Source: Bosea sp. Tri-49
GTDB taxonomy: Bacteria; Pseudomonadota; Alphaproteobacteria; Rhizobiales; Beijerinckiaceae
Assembly: GCF_003952665.1 (NCBI RefSeq)
Contig: NZ_CP017946.1
Coordinates: 1,798,001-1,862,000, forward strand
Direction: 5' to 3'
Length of the DNA stretch: 64,000 nucleotides
The notes below the pieces were generated by a model that did no database searches, was not told the DNA's origin, and saw only the letters and a program-made list of their open reading frames with translations. Both the position numbers and the translations under genes were made by a program. Below are positions 32,078-40,128 of this stretch, one piece after another; the stretch's first letter is position 1, and the number at the start of each line of letters is the position of its first letter.

Positions 32078-34120
32078 TCACCAGTTCGCGCCGCGACCGC
32101 CCAGCCAGTCGTCGGCGGGAGCGGGCGGAGGCGCCTCGATTTCGGATGGAGCCGGCACTTCCGGCCGCGGCGTGAACAGCGTCTGCTCGGTCACCGCCTC
32201 CGGCACGCCGCGCTGTCGGGCGAGTGCCGCCCATTCCGCTTCGGTCATGATCGAGAGGCCGAGATATTCGGCCATGGCGATGTTGTAGACGCGATCGTCG
32301 AGGAAGTGGTTTTCGCGCAGATCGACCCAGCGCTTGCCGGCCGGCAGTCCGCGGACCTTAATGTCCTCGAGATGCGCCGCGCAGAGCTGCTGGAAATACT
32401 GCTCGTCGACCCAACCGCCGAAGTGGCAATAGCCGTCCGGCACTTCTGCCACCGTCTCGCCCAGGCGCTGCTTGCCGAGGTCGAGATAGAGGCTCGTCTT
32501 CAGTGGCCATGTGCCGATCGGCCAGACCTTGGCGCCCTGCGCCAATTTCTTTCCGCCGAGGTCGATATCCTGCAGCGAAGGCGTGCCGATCGCCGGCTTG
32601 CCCCAGCCCTTGTCACCCTTGATCGCCAGCACCAGGTCGCGGCCGGTATCCGGATGAACCTGCTGGTTCAGCCGGACCCAGGAATAGACCACGTTGGCGC
32701 GATAGCCGGAATCGACAGCGAGCGCGTCGATGCGACGCTCGCCGCCGAAGGCATCGGGAAAGCTCCGGTCGATCGTCTCCTTGCGGAGCTGCTCGAAGAC
32801 CGGGCTCGATGCCGATTCCGTGTCGCCGCCGAGATAGAGCGCATCGACCAGATAGGATCGGCGGTTCTTCGTCCAGGCGACGATCTCAAGCCAGATGCCG
32901 CGCATCTGCACGTCGGCCGAAGCCGTCAGCAGCAGCGCATCGGCCGGGATGTGGCCGCGTTTCAGATGGGCTTCGCGCCTGTCGAGCAAACGCTTGTAGT
33001 CGGGAACGTCGGCGCGGACCTTGTAGGGCAGGCCGAGCACCAGCTTGCTGAAGTCGTCGAGGCCGCCCGGCTTGCGGCGAGCGGCCAGCCAATCCTGCGC
33101 AACCGCCTCGTAGCCCATCATCATCGAGATGAAGGCGTCGATCTGGAAGCCCGGGTGGCGCCCCGGCCCGGGGTTCAGAGCCCGCCAATGGGCGCCGGCC
33201 TCCGGCTGCAACTGGATGCGGCGCTCGGCGTCGCTGATCCGATAACCGCAGGCCTCGCATTCATAGCGCGAACGCTCCGGCTGCTCCTCGTCGATCCGAA
33301 GGCGCGAGAATTCATGGCGGAAGAAGACGCCGCAGTCGGGGCAAGCCATGAACCAGTGGCGCTGGTCTGAAGCCTTGAAACTGCGATCGATCCGGCATTG
33401 TCCCGGCATTTCGCCGGTTTCATCGCCGAGATCGGCCTCTGGCGTCGAGATTTCGAGGATTTTCCAGTCGCCAGTAGCACGGAAGGCGGTAAAACGGCCG
33501 AAGAACAGGTTTTCAGGGTCGCCGCCGCCCGGGATCATCTCCCATTTCGACAGCTCGTCCTTAATGCCCTTCTTGGTGGTGACGGACGACAGGTCAGTCA
33601 CCGAATTGGCGTTGGCGAGATAGAGCCGCCCGCCCTTGGCGAAGACCTTCTCGAAGGTCGTCGAGCTAGCGCCGGAGCGCGAGACCTGGTCGACGATCTC
33701 CTTGCGGTCGATGCGACGCTGCCAGGCGTCGATCATGGGCTGCAGCTTGCCGGAATTCATGCGGCGCAGCGCGTCGAGCGCGGGCGAGGCGAAGATCATG
33801 TTGGCCGGCTCGCGCTCGGCGCAGTAGAGCACCCAGGCGAGCGAAGCGATCGAAGCGCCCGACTGCTGGCTCTTGCGGACGGTCACCAGGTTGCAGGGAT
33901 CGTCCTCGGACAGGCAGTCGAGGATCTCGACCATGTAGGGTGCGCCGCGCGCGTTCCAGACCTGGCCGGCTGACGGGCCGTCGATCAGCACCACATTGCG
34001 CCCGACCCAGTCCGACACCTTCATCGGCGGCGGCGGCCGCAGGCGTTCTGCGAGGCGCGAGGCCATCAGCCGCAAGGCGCCGGGATGGTTGACCGAGAGC
34101 CGCGGCTGATCCTGTTGCAT
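32078..34120 (-). CDS. Terminase large subunit, GpA family
   Basis: The 680-aa protein has an ATPase Walker A-like VRKSQQSGAS (residues 81-90), then FASPALDALRRMNSGKLQPM and the conserved zinc-binding CPDCG...CEACG (about 266 and 296). The nuclease half follows, with LTASADVQMRGIWLEIVAW (about 400) and LAVDSGYRANVVYSW. GpA terminases cut cos sites and pump DNA into the prohead, so cos-type packaging is expected. Confidence 0.93.
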   Translation of the reverse strand: MQQDQPRLSVNHPGALRLMASRLAERLRPPPPMKVSDWVGRNVVLIDGPSAGQVWNARGAPYMVEILDCLSEDDPCNLVTVRKSQQSGASIASLAWVLYCAEREPANMIFASPALDALRRMNSGKLQPMIDAWQRRIDRKEIVDQVSRSGASSTTFEKVFAKGGRLYLANANSVTDLSSVTTKKGIKDELSKWEMIPGGGDPENLFFGRFTAFRATGDWKILEISTPEADLGDETGEMPGQCRIDRSFKASDQRHWFMACPDCGVFFRHEFSRLRIDEEQPERSRYECEACGYRISDAERRIQLQPEAGAHWRALNPGPGRHPGFQIDAFISMMMGYEAVAQDWLAARRKPGGLDDFSKLVLGLPYKVRADVPDYKRLLDRREAHLKRGHIPADALLLTASADVQMRGIWLEIVAWTKNRRSYLVDALYLGGDTESASSPVFEQLRKETIDRSFPDAFGGERRIDALAVDSGYRANVVYSWVRLNQQVHPDTGRDLVLAIKGDKGWGKPAIGTPSLQDIDLGGKKLAQGAKVWPIGTWPLKTSLYLDLGKQRLGETVAEVPDGYCHFGGWVDEQYFQQLCAAHLEDIKVRGLPAGKRWVDLRENHFLDDRVYNIAMAEYLGLSIMTEAEWAALARQRGVPEAVTEQTLFTPRPEVPAPSEIEAPPPAPADDWLGGRGANW

Positions 34121-34138
34121 GGCGGTCCGGCAGGCCGG

Positions 34139-34738
34139 TCAGGAAGATCCTTCCGGGAGAGCGGCGTCTCGTTGCGGCGCAGCCGCTGCGAGTGCGGCGG
34201 CCTGGGCGGAAATGGCGGTGCGCATCTCGATGGTGAGACGCTTCAGAACGATGCGGAGCTCATGCAGGCTCTTGCCGGCGGCTGCTGCGATCACGTCCGC
34301 ATGCTGCGGCAGGTCGACGATGCGGCCGATCTCTTCGGCCAGACGATCGAGGCCGTCCTCGATCATATCCTTGCGAAGCAGCGCCCCGGCTTCCTCGGCC
34401 TGACGCAGGCGCAGGCCCTCGATCTCATAGAGGATCTTGATCCGGCGGGTGCCGTCGAGCGTGTCGTCCGACCCGGGCTTCGGCTCTGACTCCGATGGCA
34501 GAGCAGAGCGCTCGGCATCCGCGGCGCGAACCTTGCCGCTGTCGCCGAAGCGACGGCGCAGGTCGTCGAAGTGGACGATGTTGACGGCCGAGACCCTGCC
34601 CCGGCTGTCGCGGGATACGTCGAGGCTGTGATGCTCGACCATGCGGGCGACGTGCTTCGAGATCGCCTGTCGCGTGACACCGTCGCGTTCGGCGATGCGG
34701 GAAACCGTCCACATCACCTCGCTGGCAACCGCCGTCAT
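34139..34738 (-). CDS. HTH protein, probable terminase small subunit
   Basis: The 199-aa protein has an N-terminal winged-helix-like HTH (TVSRIAERDGVTRQAISKHV, residues 11-30), then a long helical region with LYEIEGLRLRQAEEAG (about 102-117). It sits directly upstream of the GpA gene with an 18-base gap. Position, DNA-binding N-terminus and helical C-terminus fit a small terminase; a MarR-like regulator is the alternative. Confidence 0.65.
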   Translation of the reverse strand: MTAVASEVMWTVSRIAERDGVTRQAISKHVARMVEHHSLDVSRDSRGRVSAVNIVHFDDLRRRFGDSGKVRAADAERSALPSESEPKPGSDDTLDGTRRIKILYEIEGLRLRQAEEAGALLRKDMIEDGLDRLAEEIGRIVDLPQHADVIAAAAGKSLHELRIVLKRLTIEMRTAISAQAAALAAAAPQRDAALPEGSS

Positions 34739-34994
34739 CGCTCTGGCAACCCTGTCAACCCGCAGGAAAAAGGGGCTTCACTGGAAAAACTCCGCGCCGC
34801 CTAAACGTCGCGGGGTGGGGTGGCCTGGGAAGGACCCGCGACCGGGGGTGTGAAACACCCAATCCGTGAAACATCGGGGTCACATGGTCGCCTCCCGGGC
34901 TCCGGAAACGGTAACGCCCCGGCGCGGGTGGCGACGGGGCGTTCTTCGAACCTGATTTAGGATGGCTCATACTACGTCAATAGGGTCGGCCCTG
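34739..34994. other. Non-coding interval upstream of terminase, candidate cos/packaging region
   Basis: This 256-bp gap holds a 6-bp hairpin GGGTGT (34846-34851) / ACACCC (34855-34860), two GTGAAACA direct repeats (34850-34857 and 34866-34873), and an 8-bp stem AACGCCCC (34913-34920) / GGGGCGTT (34936-34943). No gene is supported. GpA-type systems usually place cos just before the small terminase gene, so the repeats could be terminase contacts; the last stem may also terminate the 34995 gene. Confidence 0.4.
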
Positions 34995-35759
34995 TCAAAG
35001 CGCCTTTTCAGTATGTAGATCAATGGCTTGCGCGTCATTTGCTGCCCCTCCCGGAAGAGGTGTTCCGGCAGGTACATCGCGCAGCGCTCGGCGTGTCCAA
35101 GGCTGGGCAGGCGCCGATGGCGGCAGGACGTGATGCTTGGTGAGTTGATCGTTCAATTCAGCAGCGAGCACGGCCAGGGCTGCGTGCCACACCGCATAAT
35201 GCGCACGCTCCTCGCGCAGCTCCCGCGCCTCGGCAGCAGGGCGACGCTGGAGATCGCGAACAGCTCTGCACTCCGGCCGCGTGCCATTGCTAGCATGCTG
35301 GATCACCATGGCGCAGAGATGCGGATCGGCCAGGCGAGAGAGATGGCCGCGCCCTGCCCCACCCGGACCAGACGGTCGCACCAGCCAGAGCCCATCCGGC
35401 CGCGTCTCGACCGCCCAGCCGTTCTCCCGGATTTCGTCGCGCCGCCAGACGGTCGGCTCGGCGCTCTCCGCACCTTCGATCAGCCAGTCCGACAGCGCCA
35501 GCACATGGTCATGCACGACCAGCAGGTCATCCGGCGTCGCGGCCATCATCCGCTGCATGCCGGCTGCTTTCGCGCCAGCCCCACTGGTGTCGACCCGCGT
35601 GCCGAGCTGCAGGATCGCCATGGTCGCGGCAAATCCCGATGGCGATGCCAACAGCGGCGCGATGCCGATCACGGCAGCCGGGCTCACCTTGTGCACCCGG
35701 TATTGCGCATAGGCCCGGTAGAGCAGCGCCTCGATCTCGATCGTCTCTTTCGCCGTCAT
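34995..35759 (-). CDS. Hypothetical protein, 254 aa, replication-region neighbour
   Basis: ATG 35759 has GGAAGGGG upstream. The protein is soluble, with ETIEIEALLYRAYAQYRVHK at its start and conserved-looking DDLLVVHDHVLALSDWLIEG near residue 98. A basic stretch AAEARELREERAHYAVWHAA occurs near 180. No family was recognised. It lies between the iteron region and terminase; an 11-bp dyad precedes its start. Confidence 0.6.
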   Translation of the reverse strand: MTAKETIEIEALLYRAYAQYRVHKVSPAAVIGIAPLLASPSGFAATMAILQLGTRVDTSGAGAKAAGMQRMMAATPDDLLVVHDHVLALSDWLIEGAESAEPTVWRRDEIRENGWAVETRPDGLWLVRPSGPGGAGRGHLSRLADPHLCAMVIQHASNGTRPECRAVRDLQRRPAAEARELREERAHYAVWHAALAVLAAELNDQLTKHHVLPPSAPAQPWTRRALRDVPAGTPLPGGAANDAQAIDLHTEKAL

Positions 35760-35787
35760 CACCGGCCCCTTCCGCTGGCTGCAGGGT

Positions 35788-35826
35788 ACTGCATGGTTCC
35801 TGTATGGTTTGAAACAACCATGCAGT
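35788..35826. promoter_or_regulatory. 11-bp inverted repeat upstream of the 34995 gene
   Basis: ACTGCATGGTT (35788-35798) is exactly complementary to AACCATGCAGT (35816-35826), spaced by 17 bases. It begins 28 bases before the ATG at 35759. A third partial copy, ACTGCATAGT, lies at 35863-35872. Likely a regulator-binding operator. Confidence 0.55.
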
Positions 35827-35874
35827 GAGAATAACTGAACAATATCAATAAGATACACAACACACTGCATAGTC

Positions 35875-36079
35875 TGGAGGGTTTTGAAGGGATAGACGCA
35901 TGAGAAAAACCGCCAAACCCCGAACCCCGTTTTTCATGCATACGGGCGGGAATAACCCTCCAGACCCTCCAGCGCGCACACCATGTCATTGAGGCAAAAG
36001 CGGAAATCGGGATGGAGGGTCGGCAAAAACCATGCATCGACCCTCCAGAACCCTCCATGAATTCAGGCAGATGGAGGGT
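35875..36079. repeat. Iteron-like cluster, seven TGGAGGGT octamers, candidate origin
   Basis: TGGAGGGT occurs at 35875, 36013 and 36072 (plus) and at 35955, 35964, 36040 and 36050 (minus), seven copies in 205 bp with no mismatch. One pair is a 10-bp dyad (36013-36022 / 36038-36047). An AT-rich stretch lies next to it (35827-35870). It fills the gap after the D5-type helicase gene. Copies of an 8-mer at this density are not expected by chance. A replication origin bound by a phage initiator is the likely meaning. No gene is seen in 35760-36078. Confidence 0.65.
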
Positions 36080-37827
36080 CATGACGGGTCGAACCCGCCG
36101 TCCCCGGGGTTGCGGGGCCGGCTCGATCGCGGCGGAATGTTGTGCAGCTCGATGTCGAGATAGACGTTGCCGGCGTCGGTCTTGCTGCGCTTGAAGTGCT
36201 GGCCCATCACGCGGCCGAACTGCGTCTCGCTCTTTGGCTTGCGGCTGTTCTCTTCCGACCAGATGGTGAAGCACTCGTAGGCGTGCCGCGCCCTGACGGG
36301 CTCGACCGTGTCGGGCTCGCGCTTTCGCACGCAGCTCTCGATGAACACCGAGATCGGGTCCATCTCGTCACGATAGTCCTTCGCCGCCTCGACCATGGCG
36401 GCGGGCAGCTTCAGCCCCTCGCCGTCGAAGGCGAGCATGCCCTCGATCAGCCAGTTGAGTATGCCCGGACCCTCGGCGACGAGCTCGGTCACCACCTCCT
36501 CGAAGTCGCGTTGCTCGTCTGGAGGGATGGTGACCTTCCAGGGCACCACGGCCATGCGCCGCCAGATGCCGGCGTCCGAGCCGGTGATGCTCGGATAACC
36601 ATTGCCCGACATGTGAGCCTTGAACTGCGGCTGGAAGGCGAAATAGCCCTTGAACAGGGTGCGCACGTCCATCTTCTCGCCGCCTGTCAGGCGCTTGACC
36701 AGGGCCTCGCGCAAGGGCTCGCCCTGCGGCAATTCGGTGATGCGCAGGAAGCGCACGCCGGGCAGCCGCGCCAGATCCGGCGAAGCTCCGCCGGCGGCTC
36801 CCTGCGCCTGTCCGGTGATCGATTCAGCCGGGAGCCCCTCGCCGAGCGCGCCGAAGACGCGGGCCAGCACCTCGAGGAATACGGACTTGCCGTTGGCGCC
36901 CAGCCCGTAATGGAAGAACAGCAGCTGCACCGGTATGCCGGTCAGGCCGAGCCCGCAATAGATCTGTACCGCCCGCGCCACGCCGGGCACCAGCTCGGCC
37001 GGCAGGAAGCGCGCCACAAAAGCGCGGAATTTCGGGCATTCGGCCTTCGGGTCAAAGGCGACCGGCATCAGCCGGGTGACGCGGTCTTCGCGACGCCACC
37101 CCTCCGGCGTGAAGTCGTAGCGGCCGATAGGACGCGGCTCGTCGCTTTGCCAGCCATCGGGATCGGCGGGCGCTTGCTCCCGCCTGAACCGCAAGGTGCC
37201 GTTCGCGACATAGACGAGCCGATGCTCGGCGTTCCACTCCTCGGGCTTCACCGCGCAATGCGGCGCGGCGCAGGCCAGCATGGCGTTGAGCCGGGCGGAA
37301 TTCTTCGAGGAGACGCCGAAGGCGCGCCGCTTCGCCTGGCGCTTCTCCAGAGCCGCCACGGCGGCGGAGGCGGCCTCCTGCGCCTTGTCGTTGCCCGGTT
37401 CGCGCGCCGCCTTGCGAATCGCGGCGTTCTCCGGCGGCGTGTGGCCGAGGAAATCGGCTTCGAGCCCGATCAGCCCGCCAATCGTCTGCGCGATCGCCAG
37501 CGCCTGGAAGGCGCCGTCGGCAACATCCCAGAAATGTGCGTTCCAAACCGCCCAGGTCGCCTTGTCGGAGCCGGTCTCCTGCATGCGCGCCAGGTCCTGG
37601 CCGCGATGCCGCAGCAAGCGCTTGCCATTGTCGGTGTCGGAATGGTCGAAGCCGGCGCAGGCCTCGACAGCCGGGATATCGGCATCGACAGGCATGTCGG
37701 ACGGCCCGTCGCCATCCTCCTCCGCCTCCATCGGGGTTGCGGGGTCGGGCAGCGGATCAGCAACCGGCCGGCGCATGATCGCGCGCAGGCTCTCGGCCGA
37801 GAGGTCGGATTCGTACGAATTGCTCAA
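36079..37827 (-). CDS. D5-type primase-helicase, SF3 (P4 family C-terminal)
   Basis: The 582-aa protein has a D5_N region (GKRLLRHRGQDLARMQETGS, about 68-87, and WNAEHRLVYVANGTLRF, about 199-215). An SF3 ATPase domain follows: Walker A FHYGLGANGKSVFLE (about 314-328), ELPQGEPLREALVKRLTGGE and SGNGYPSITGSDAGIWRRM. These are replicative helicases of phages and satellites such as P4. With the Prim-Pol gene at 38717 and the repeats at its 3' end, it forms the replication module. Confidence 0.9.
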   Translation of the reverse strand: MSNSYESDLSAESLRAIMRRPVADPLPDPATPMEAEEDGDGPSDMPVDADIPAVEACAGFDHSDTDNGKRLLRHRGQDLARMQETGSDKATWAVWNAHFWDVADGAFQALAIAQTIGGLIGLEADFLGHTPPENAAIRKAAREPGNDKAQEAASAAVAALEKRQAKRRAFGVSSKNSARLNAMLACAAPHCAVKPEEWNAEHRLVYVANGTLRFRREQAPADPDGWQSDEPRPIGRYDFTPEGWRREDRVTRLMPVAFDPKAECPKFRAFVARFLPAELVPGVARAVQIYCGLGLTGIPVQLLFFHYGLGANGKSVFLEVLARVFGALGEGLPAESITGQAQGAAGGASPDLARLPGVRFLRITELPQGEPLREALVKRLTGGEKMDVRTLFKGYFAFQPQFKAHMSGNGYPSITGSDAGIWRRMAVVPWKVTIPPDEQRDFEEVVTELVAEGPGILNWLIEGMLAFDGEGLKLPAAMVEAAKDYRDEMDPISVFIESCVRKREPDTVEPVRARHAYECFTIWSEENSRKPKSETQFGRVMGQHFKRSKTDAGNVYLDIELHNIPPRSSRPRNPGDGGFDPS

Positions 37828-37883
37828 GCGTGAGCCCTCGTCATAGTAGCGACCGTCGCTAGAAGGCGCGACAGGGGGAAAGC

Positions 37884-38693
37884 ATGAAGAAGGATGATGG
37901 CCTCGCCATCGCGCTCTTTGCGATGGTCATAGGCGGCGGCGTCGCGATTGCGATCGCGAGCGACATTACAGCGCCGCTTTGCGAAGGCGCGAAGATCAGG
38001 AGCATGGCAGCGGACAAGATTGAATTCGGATGCTTTGAGTTCTGGCTCAACCGATATCAAAGTCTTCTGGGTAACGTACTGACGGCTGGCGTAGCTGGCG
38101 CTACTCTTTATTGGCTGGCTCGGCAGTTGCTTGCTGCAGATCAGCAGCTCGAAACCGCGCGGCGTGAAGCAGCTGTTTCGGCAGCGACCGCACTTCGCGA
38201 AGTCGCCAAAGACGCCGAAGAAACCCTGGATCGCCTCCAAAAAATCGTTGCGCTGCTGCAAACTGTGCGAGGAAAGCTCTTGTTCGCCCGACCAGCCGAC
38301 AACATACTGGAAGCCAATCGCCAATGCGAAATGGCCGAAGCAACTGAAGCCGTCGTAATAGAAGCAATGGACTTGCTTTCTAAAATTCAGGCAAAATCGG
38401 CTCACGGCCCTGTCTACGACACAACCAGCACCATCGCCAAGCAGCTGACGGCAATCTTCTTTCTGATTGGTCAATGTACAAATCTGAAAGTAGAGATGCA
38501 TTCTGATGTGACACGCGCGGAGCCAGCCATTAGGCGATTGCCACATACTATGACTGCACTTCGAACGCAGGTGATAGCGACAACGAATTCGCTTAATCCC
38601 GCGGTGACCGCAGCCTTCCAGCAGATCGAGATCACCTGGAAGCAGATCAGGCGTTTCGAAGCTGCGGCCATCGGTCAGACGCCATCTCGTTGA
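37884..38693 (+). CDS. Membrane-anchored coiled-coil protein, moron candidate
   Basis: The 269-aa protein has an N-terminal membrane segment (LAIALFAMVIGGGVAIAIAS, about 7-26), a second at about 63-82 (LGNVLTAGVAGATLYWLARQ), and then about 190 residues of cytoplasmic coiled-coil and helix (AADQQLETARREAAVSAATA). AGGGGGAAAGC precedes the ATG. It is alone on the plus strand between the two replication genes and is less GC-rich than they are, both signs of acquired cargo. No family was recognised. Confidence 0.65.
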   Translation: MKKDDGLAIALFAMVIGGGVAIAIASDITAPLCEGAKIRSMAADKIEFGCFEFWLNRYQSLLGNVLTAGVAGATLYWLARQLLAADQQLETARREAAVSAATALREVAKDAEETLDRLQKIVALLQTVRGKLLFARPADNILEANRQCEMAEATEAVVIEAMDLLSKIQAKSAHGPVYDTTSTIAKQLTAIFFLIGQCTNLKVEMHSDVTRAEPAIRRLPHTMTALRTQVIATTNSLNPAVTAAFQQIEITWKQIRRFEAAAIGQTPSR

Positions 38694-38716
38694 CACCAAA
38701 AGCTGGACCGCGCCGC

Positions 38717-39775
38717 TCACGCCGCCCTCCGCGCCTGCAGGCTCGCCGGATCGAAAGCCGGCGTCTTCTGGTTGGTCAGTCCGCTCTTGATCGTGCCGAG
38801 AATCTTCGGCTCGGCCGGCGAGACGCCGGCGGGCAGATGCGTCTTCAGCAGGCTTTCCGCCTCGGCCGATGAGAGTTGGCCGCCGCGCACGAACTCGCCG
38901 AGACGGCAGGCAGCCCAGAACACGGCCGCATTGCGGTTGCCATCGCCGGCGCGCTGCGCCGTCGCCAGCGCGCCGCGTACCGAGCGCTCGACATAGAGCC
39001 GGACCCGCTCATCGCTGATGTCGCGCGCCGCATATCGCCGGGCCGAGGGGGATGCGGCGCGCCGCGCCGCGACCTCGGCATCGGGAATGAACTCGCCGGT
39101 GATCACCCCGCGCAGGCGCCGCGGCAGCGGTGGCAGCACCTCGCCGCGAGGAATCACCCACTCATAGGCCTTGCCGTCGGACATGATTGAGGGCGGCGCG
39201 ATCACATAGCCGCCCTCGCCGCGCACATCGATATGCGCCAGCTCGGCCGGGCATTCGCCGGCTCTCAGGAAGGCGCGGAAGAGGCCGGCACGATTGCCAA
39301 TAACGCCCTCGAAGCCCTGCCCCATCCGGGTGAGCCGTGCAGAGATCTCCGCCAGTGTCGCTTCATCCGGCCAGGTGAACCAGAGATGCAGCCCGCCGCT
39401 CTGCGTCCGCGAGATCGGCGGCTCGATCACCTCGCCGGTCTCGCCATCGACATGGGCGAGCCCGCCGCACCAGTCATGCAGCGCCGTCAGCATCGCCTGC
39501 GCCGAATGCTCCTTCGGATCGAGATCGACGACCACGCACGAGGAGCGCAGCCCGGTCGGAAAACCGATCAGCGCATCCGGCCAGCGCCGCCACCAGTCGC
39601 GGATCTGCGCCGGCTCGCGCGAGGCGAGCCAGTGCCCGCCATCATGCCTGCCGGGCGCGCTTTCACCCGGCAGATGCGGCGCCTTCGAGCCCGCCTTCTT
39701 GTCGGCGGTCGCCTTGCAGGGGAAGACCGGGAAGCCGCGCGCGGCATGGTCGAGAGCGTGGGGGAGCATCGTCAT
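38717..39775 (-). CDS. Bifunctional primase-polymerase (Prim-Pol) domain protein
   Basis: From ATG 39775 the protein is about 352 aa (GTG 39784 and ATG 39769 are alternatives; none has a clear ribosome site). The archaeo-eukaryotic primase core shows VVDLDPKEHSAQ with the acidic metal-binding pair (about 82-93), then ISRTQSGGLHLWFTWP and RGEGGYVIAPPS. The C-terminal helical part ends LGTIKSGLTNQKTPAFDP. It should prime phage replication together with the D5-type helicase 0.9 kb downstream. Confidence 0.85.
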   Translation of the reverse strand: MTMLPHALDHAARGFPVFPCKATADKKAGSKAPHLPGESAPGRHDGGHWLASREPAQIRDWWRRWPDALIGFPTGLRSSCVVVDLDPKEHSAQAMLTALHDWCGGLAHVDGETGEVIEPPISRTQSGGLHLWFTWPDEATLAEISARLTRMGQGFEGVIGNRAGLFRAFLRAGECPAELAHIDVRGEGGYVIAPPSIMSDGKAYEWVIPRGEVLPPLPRRLRGVITGEFIPDAEVAARRAASPSARRYAARDISDERVRLYVERSVRGALATAQRAGDGNRNAAVFWAACRLGEFVRGGQLSSAEAESLLKTHLPAGVSPAEPKILGTIKSGLTNQKTPAFDPASLQARRAA

Positions 39776-39844
39776 GAACGGCACCGTGACATGCCGGGCG
39801 AGTGGTCAATCGTGACGGCACGTCGAAACGCGAGGCGTAAAAGA

Positions 39845-39906
39845 TGTGTAACAGTTACACACCTTTTGCTTGACCCAAGCCGTAAAGGTGTGTAATGTTT
39901 ACACAC
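39845..39906 (+). promoter_or_regulatory. hicAB promoter with two palindromic operators
   Basis: Operator 1: TGTGTAAC-A-GTTACACA (39845-39861), perfect. Operator 2: GTGTGTAA-TGT-TTACACAC (39888-39906), perfect. Between them lies TTGACC (39870-39875), and TAATGT (39893-39898) stands 17 bases on, inside operator 2, making a good -35/-10 pair. The layout fits autorepression by the HicB ribbon-helix-helix domain. Confidence 0.75.
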
Positions 39907-39924
39907 GATAACGGAGCCGCTAAG

Positions 39925-40107
39925 ATGCAGTCGCGAGAGTTGATCAAGGAACTGGAGCGCGACGGCTGGCAGCTTCACTCGATCACCGGCAGCCACCATC
40001 ACTTCAAGCACCCGGTGAAGCCGGGCAAGGTGACGGTGCCGCATCCGGTCAAGGACATGCACCCCAAGACGGTCAAATCCGTCAGACGAGCAGCCGGCCT
40101 CCTCTGA
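39925..40107 (+). CDS. hicA: HicA family mRNA interferase toxin
   Basis: The 60-aa protein from ATG 39925 (GGAG 9 bases upstream) has the double-stranded-RNA-binding-like fold pattern ELIKELERDGWQLHSITGSH, with the catalytic histidine in the GSHHHF motif (residues 22-27), and ends VKSVRRAAGLL. HicA cleaves mRNA and is neutralised by HicB, encoded 21 bases downstream. It may stabilise the prophage or act in abortive infection. Confidence 0.92.
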   Translation: MQSRELIKELERDGWQLHSITGSHHHFKHPVKPGKVTVPHPVKDMHPKTVKSVRRAAGLL

Positions 40108-40128
40108 GGCCGGAACGGAGCGAGAGAG

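Noticed and set aside
34755..34970. Minus-strand ORF of 71 codons upstream of the terminase genes
   Set aside because: It covers hairpins and repeats, has no convincing ribosome site and a low-complexity Pro/Arg product.
36142..37833. Plus-strand open frame of 563 codons opposite the helicase gene
   Set aside because: The minus-strand frame has clear SF3 helicase motifs; the plus frame is a high-GC shadow with no ribosome site or known domain.
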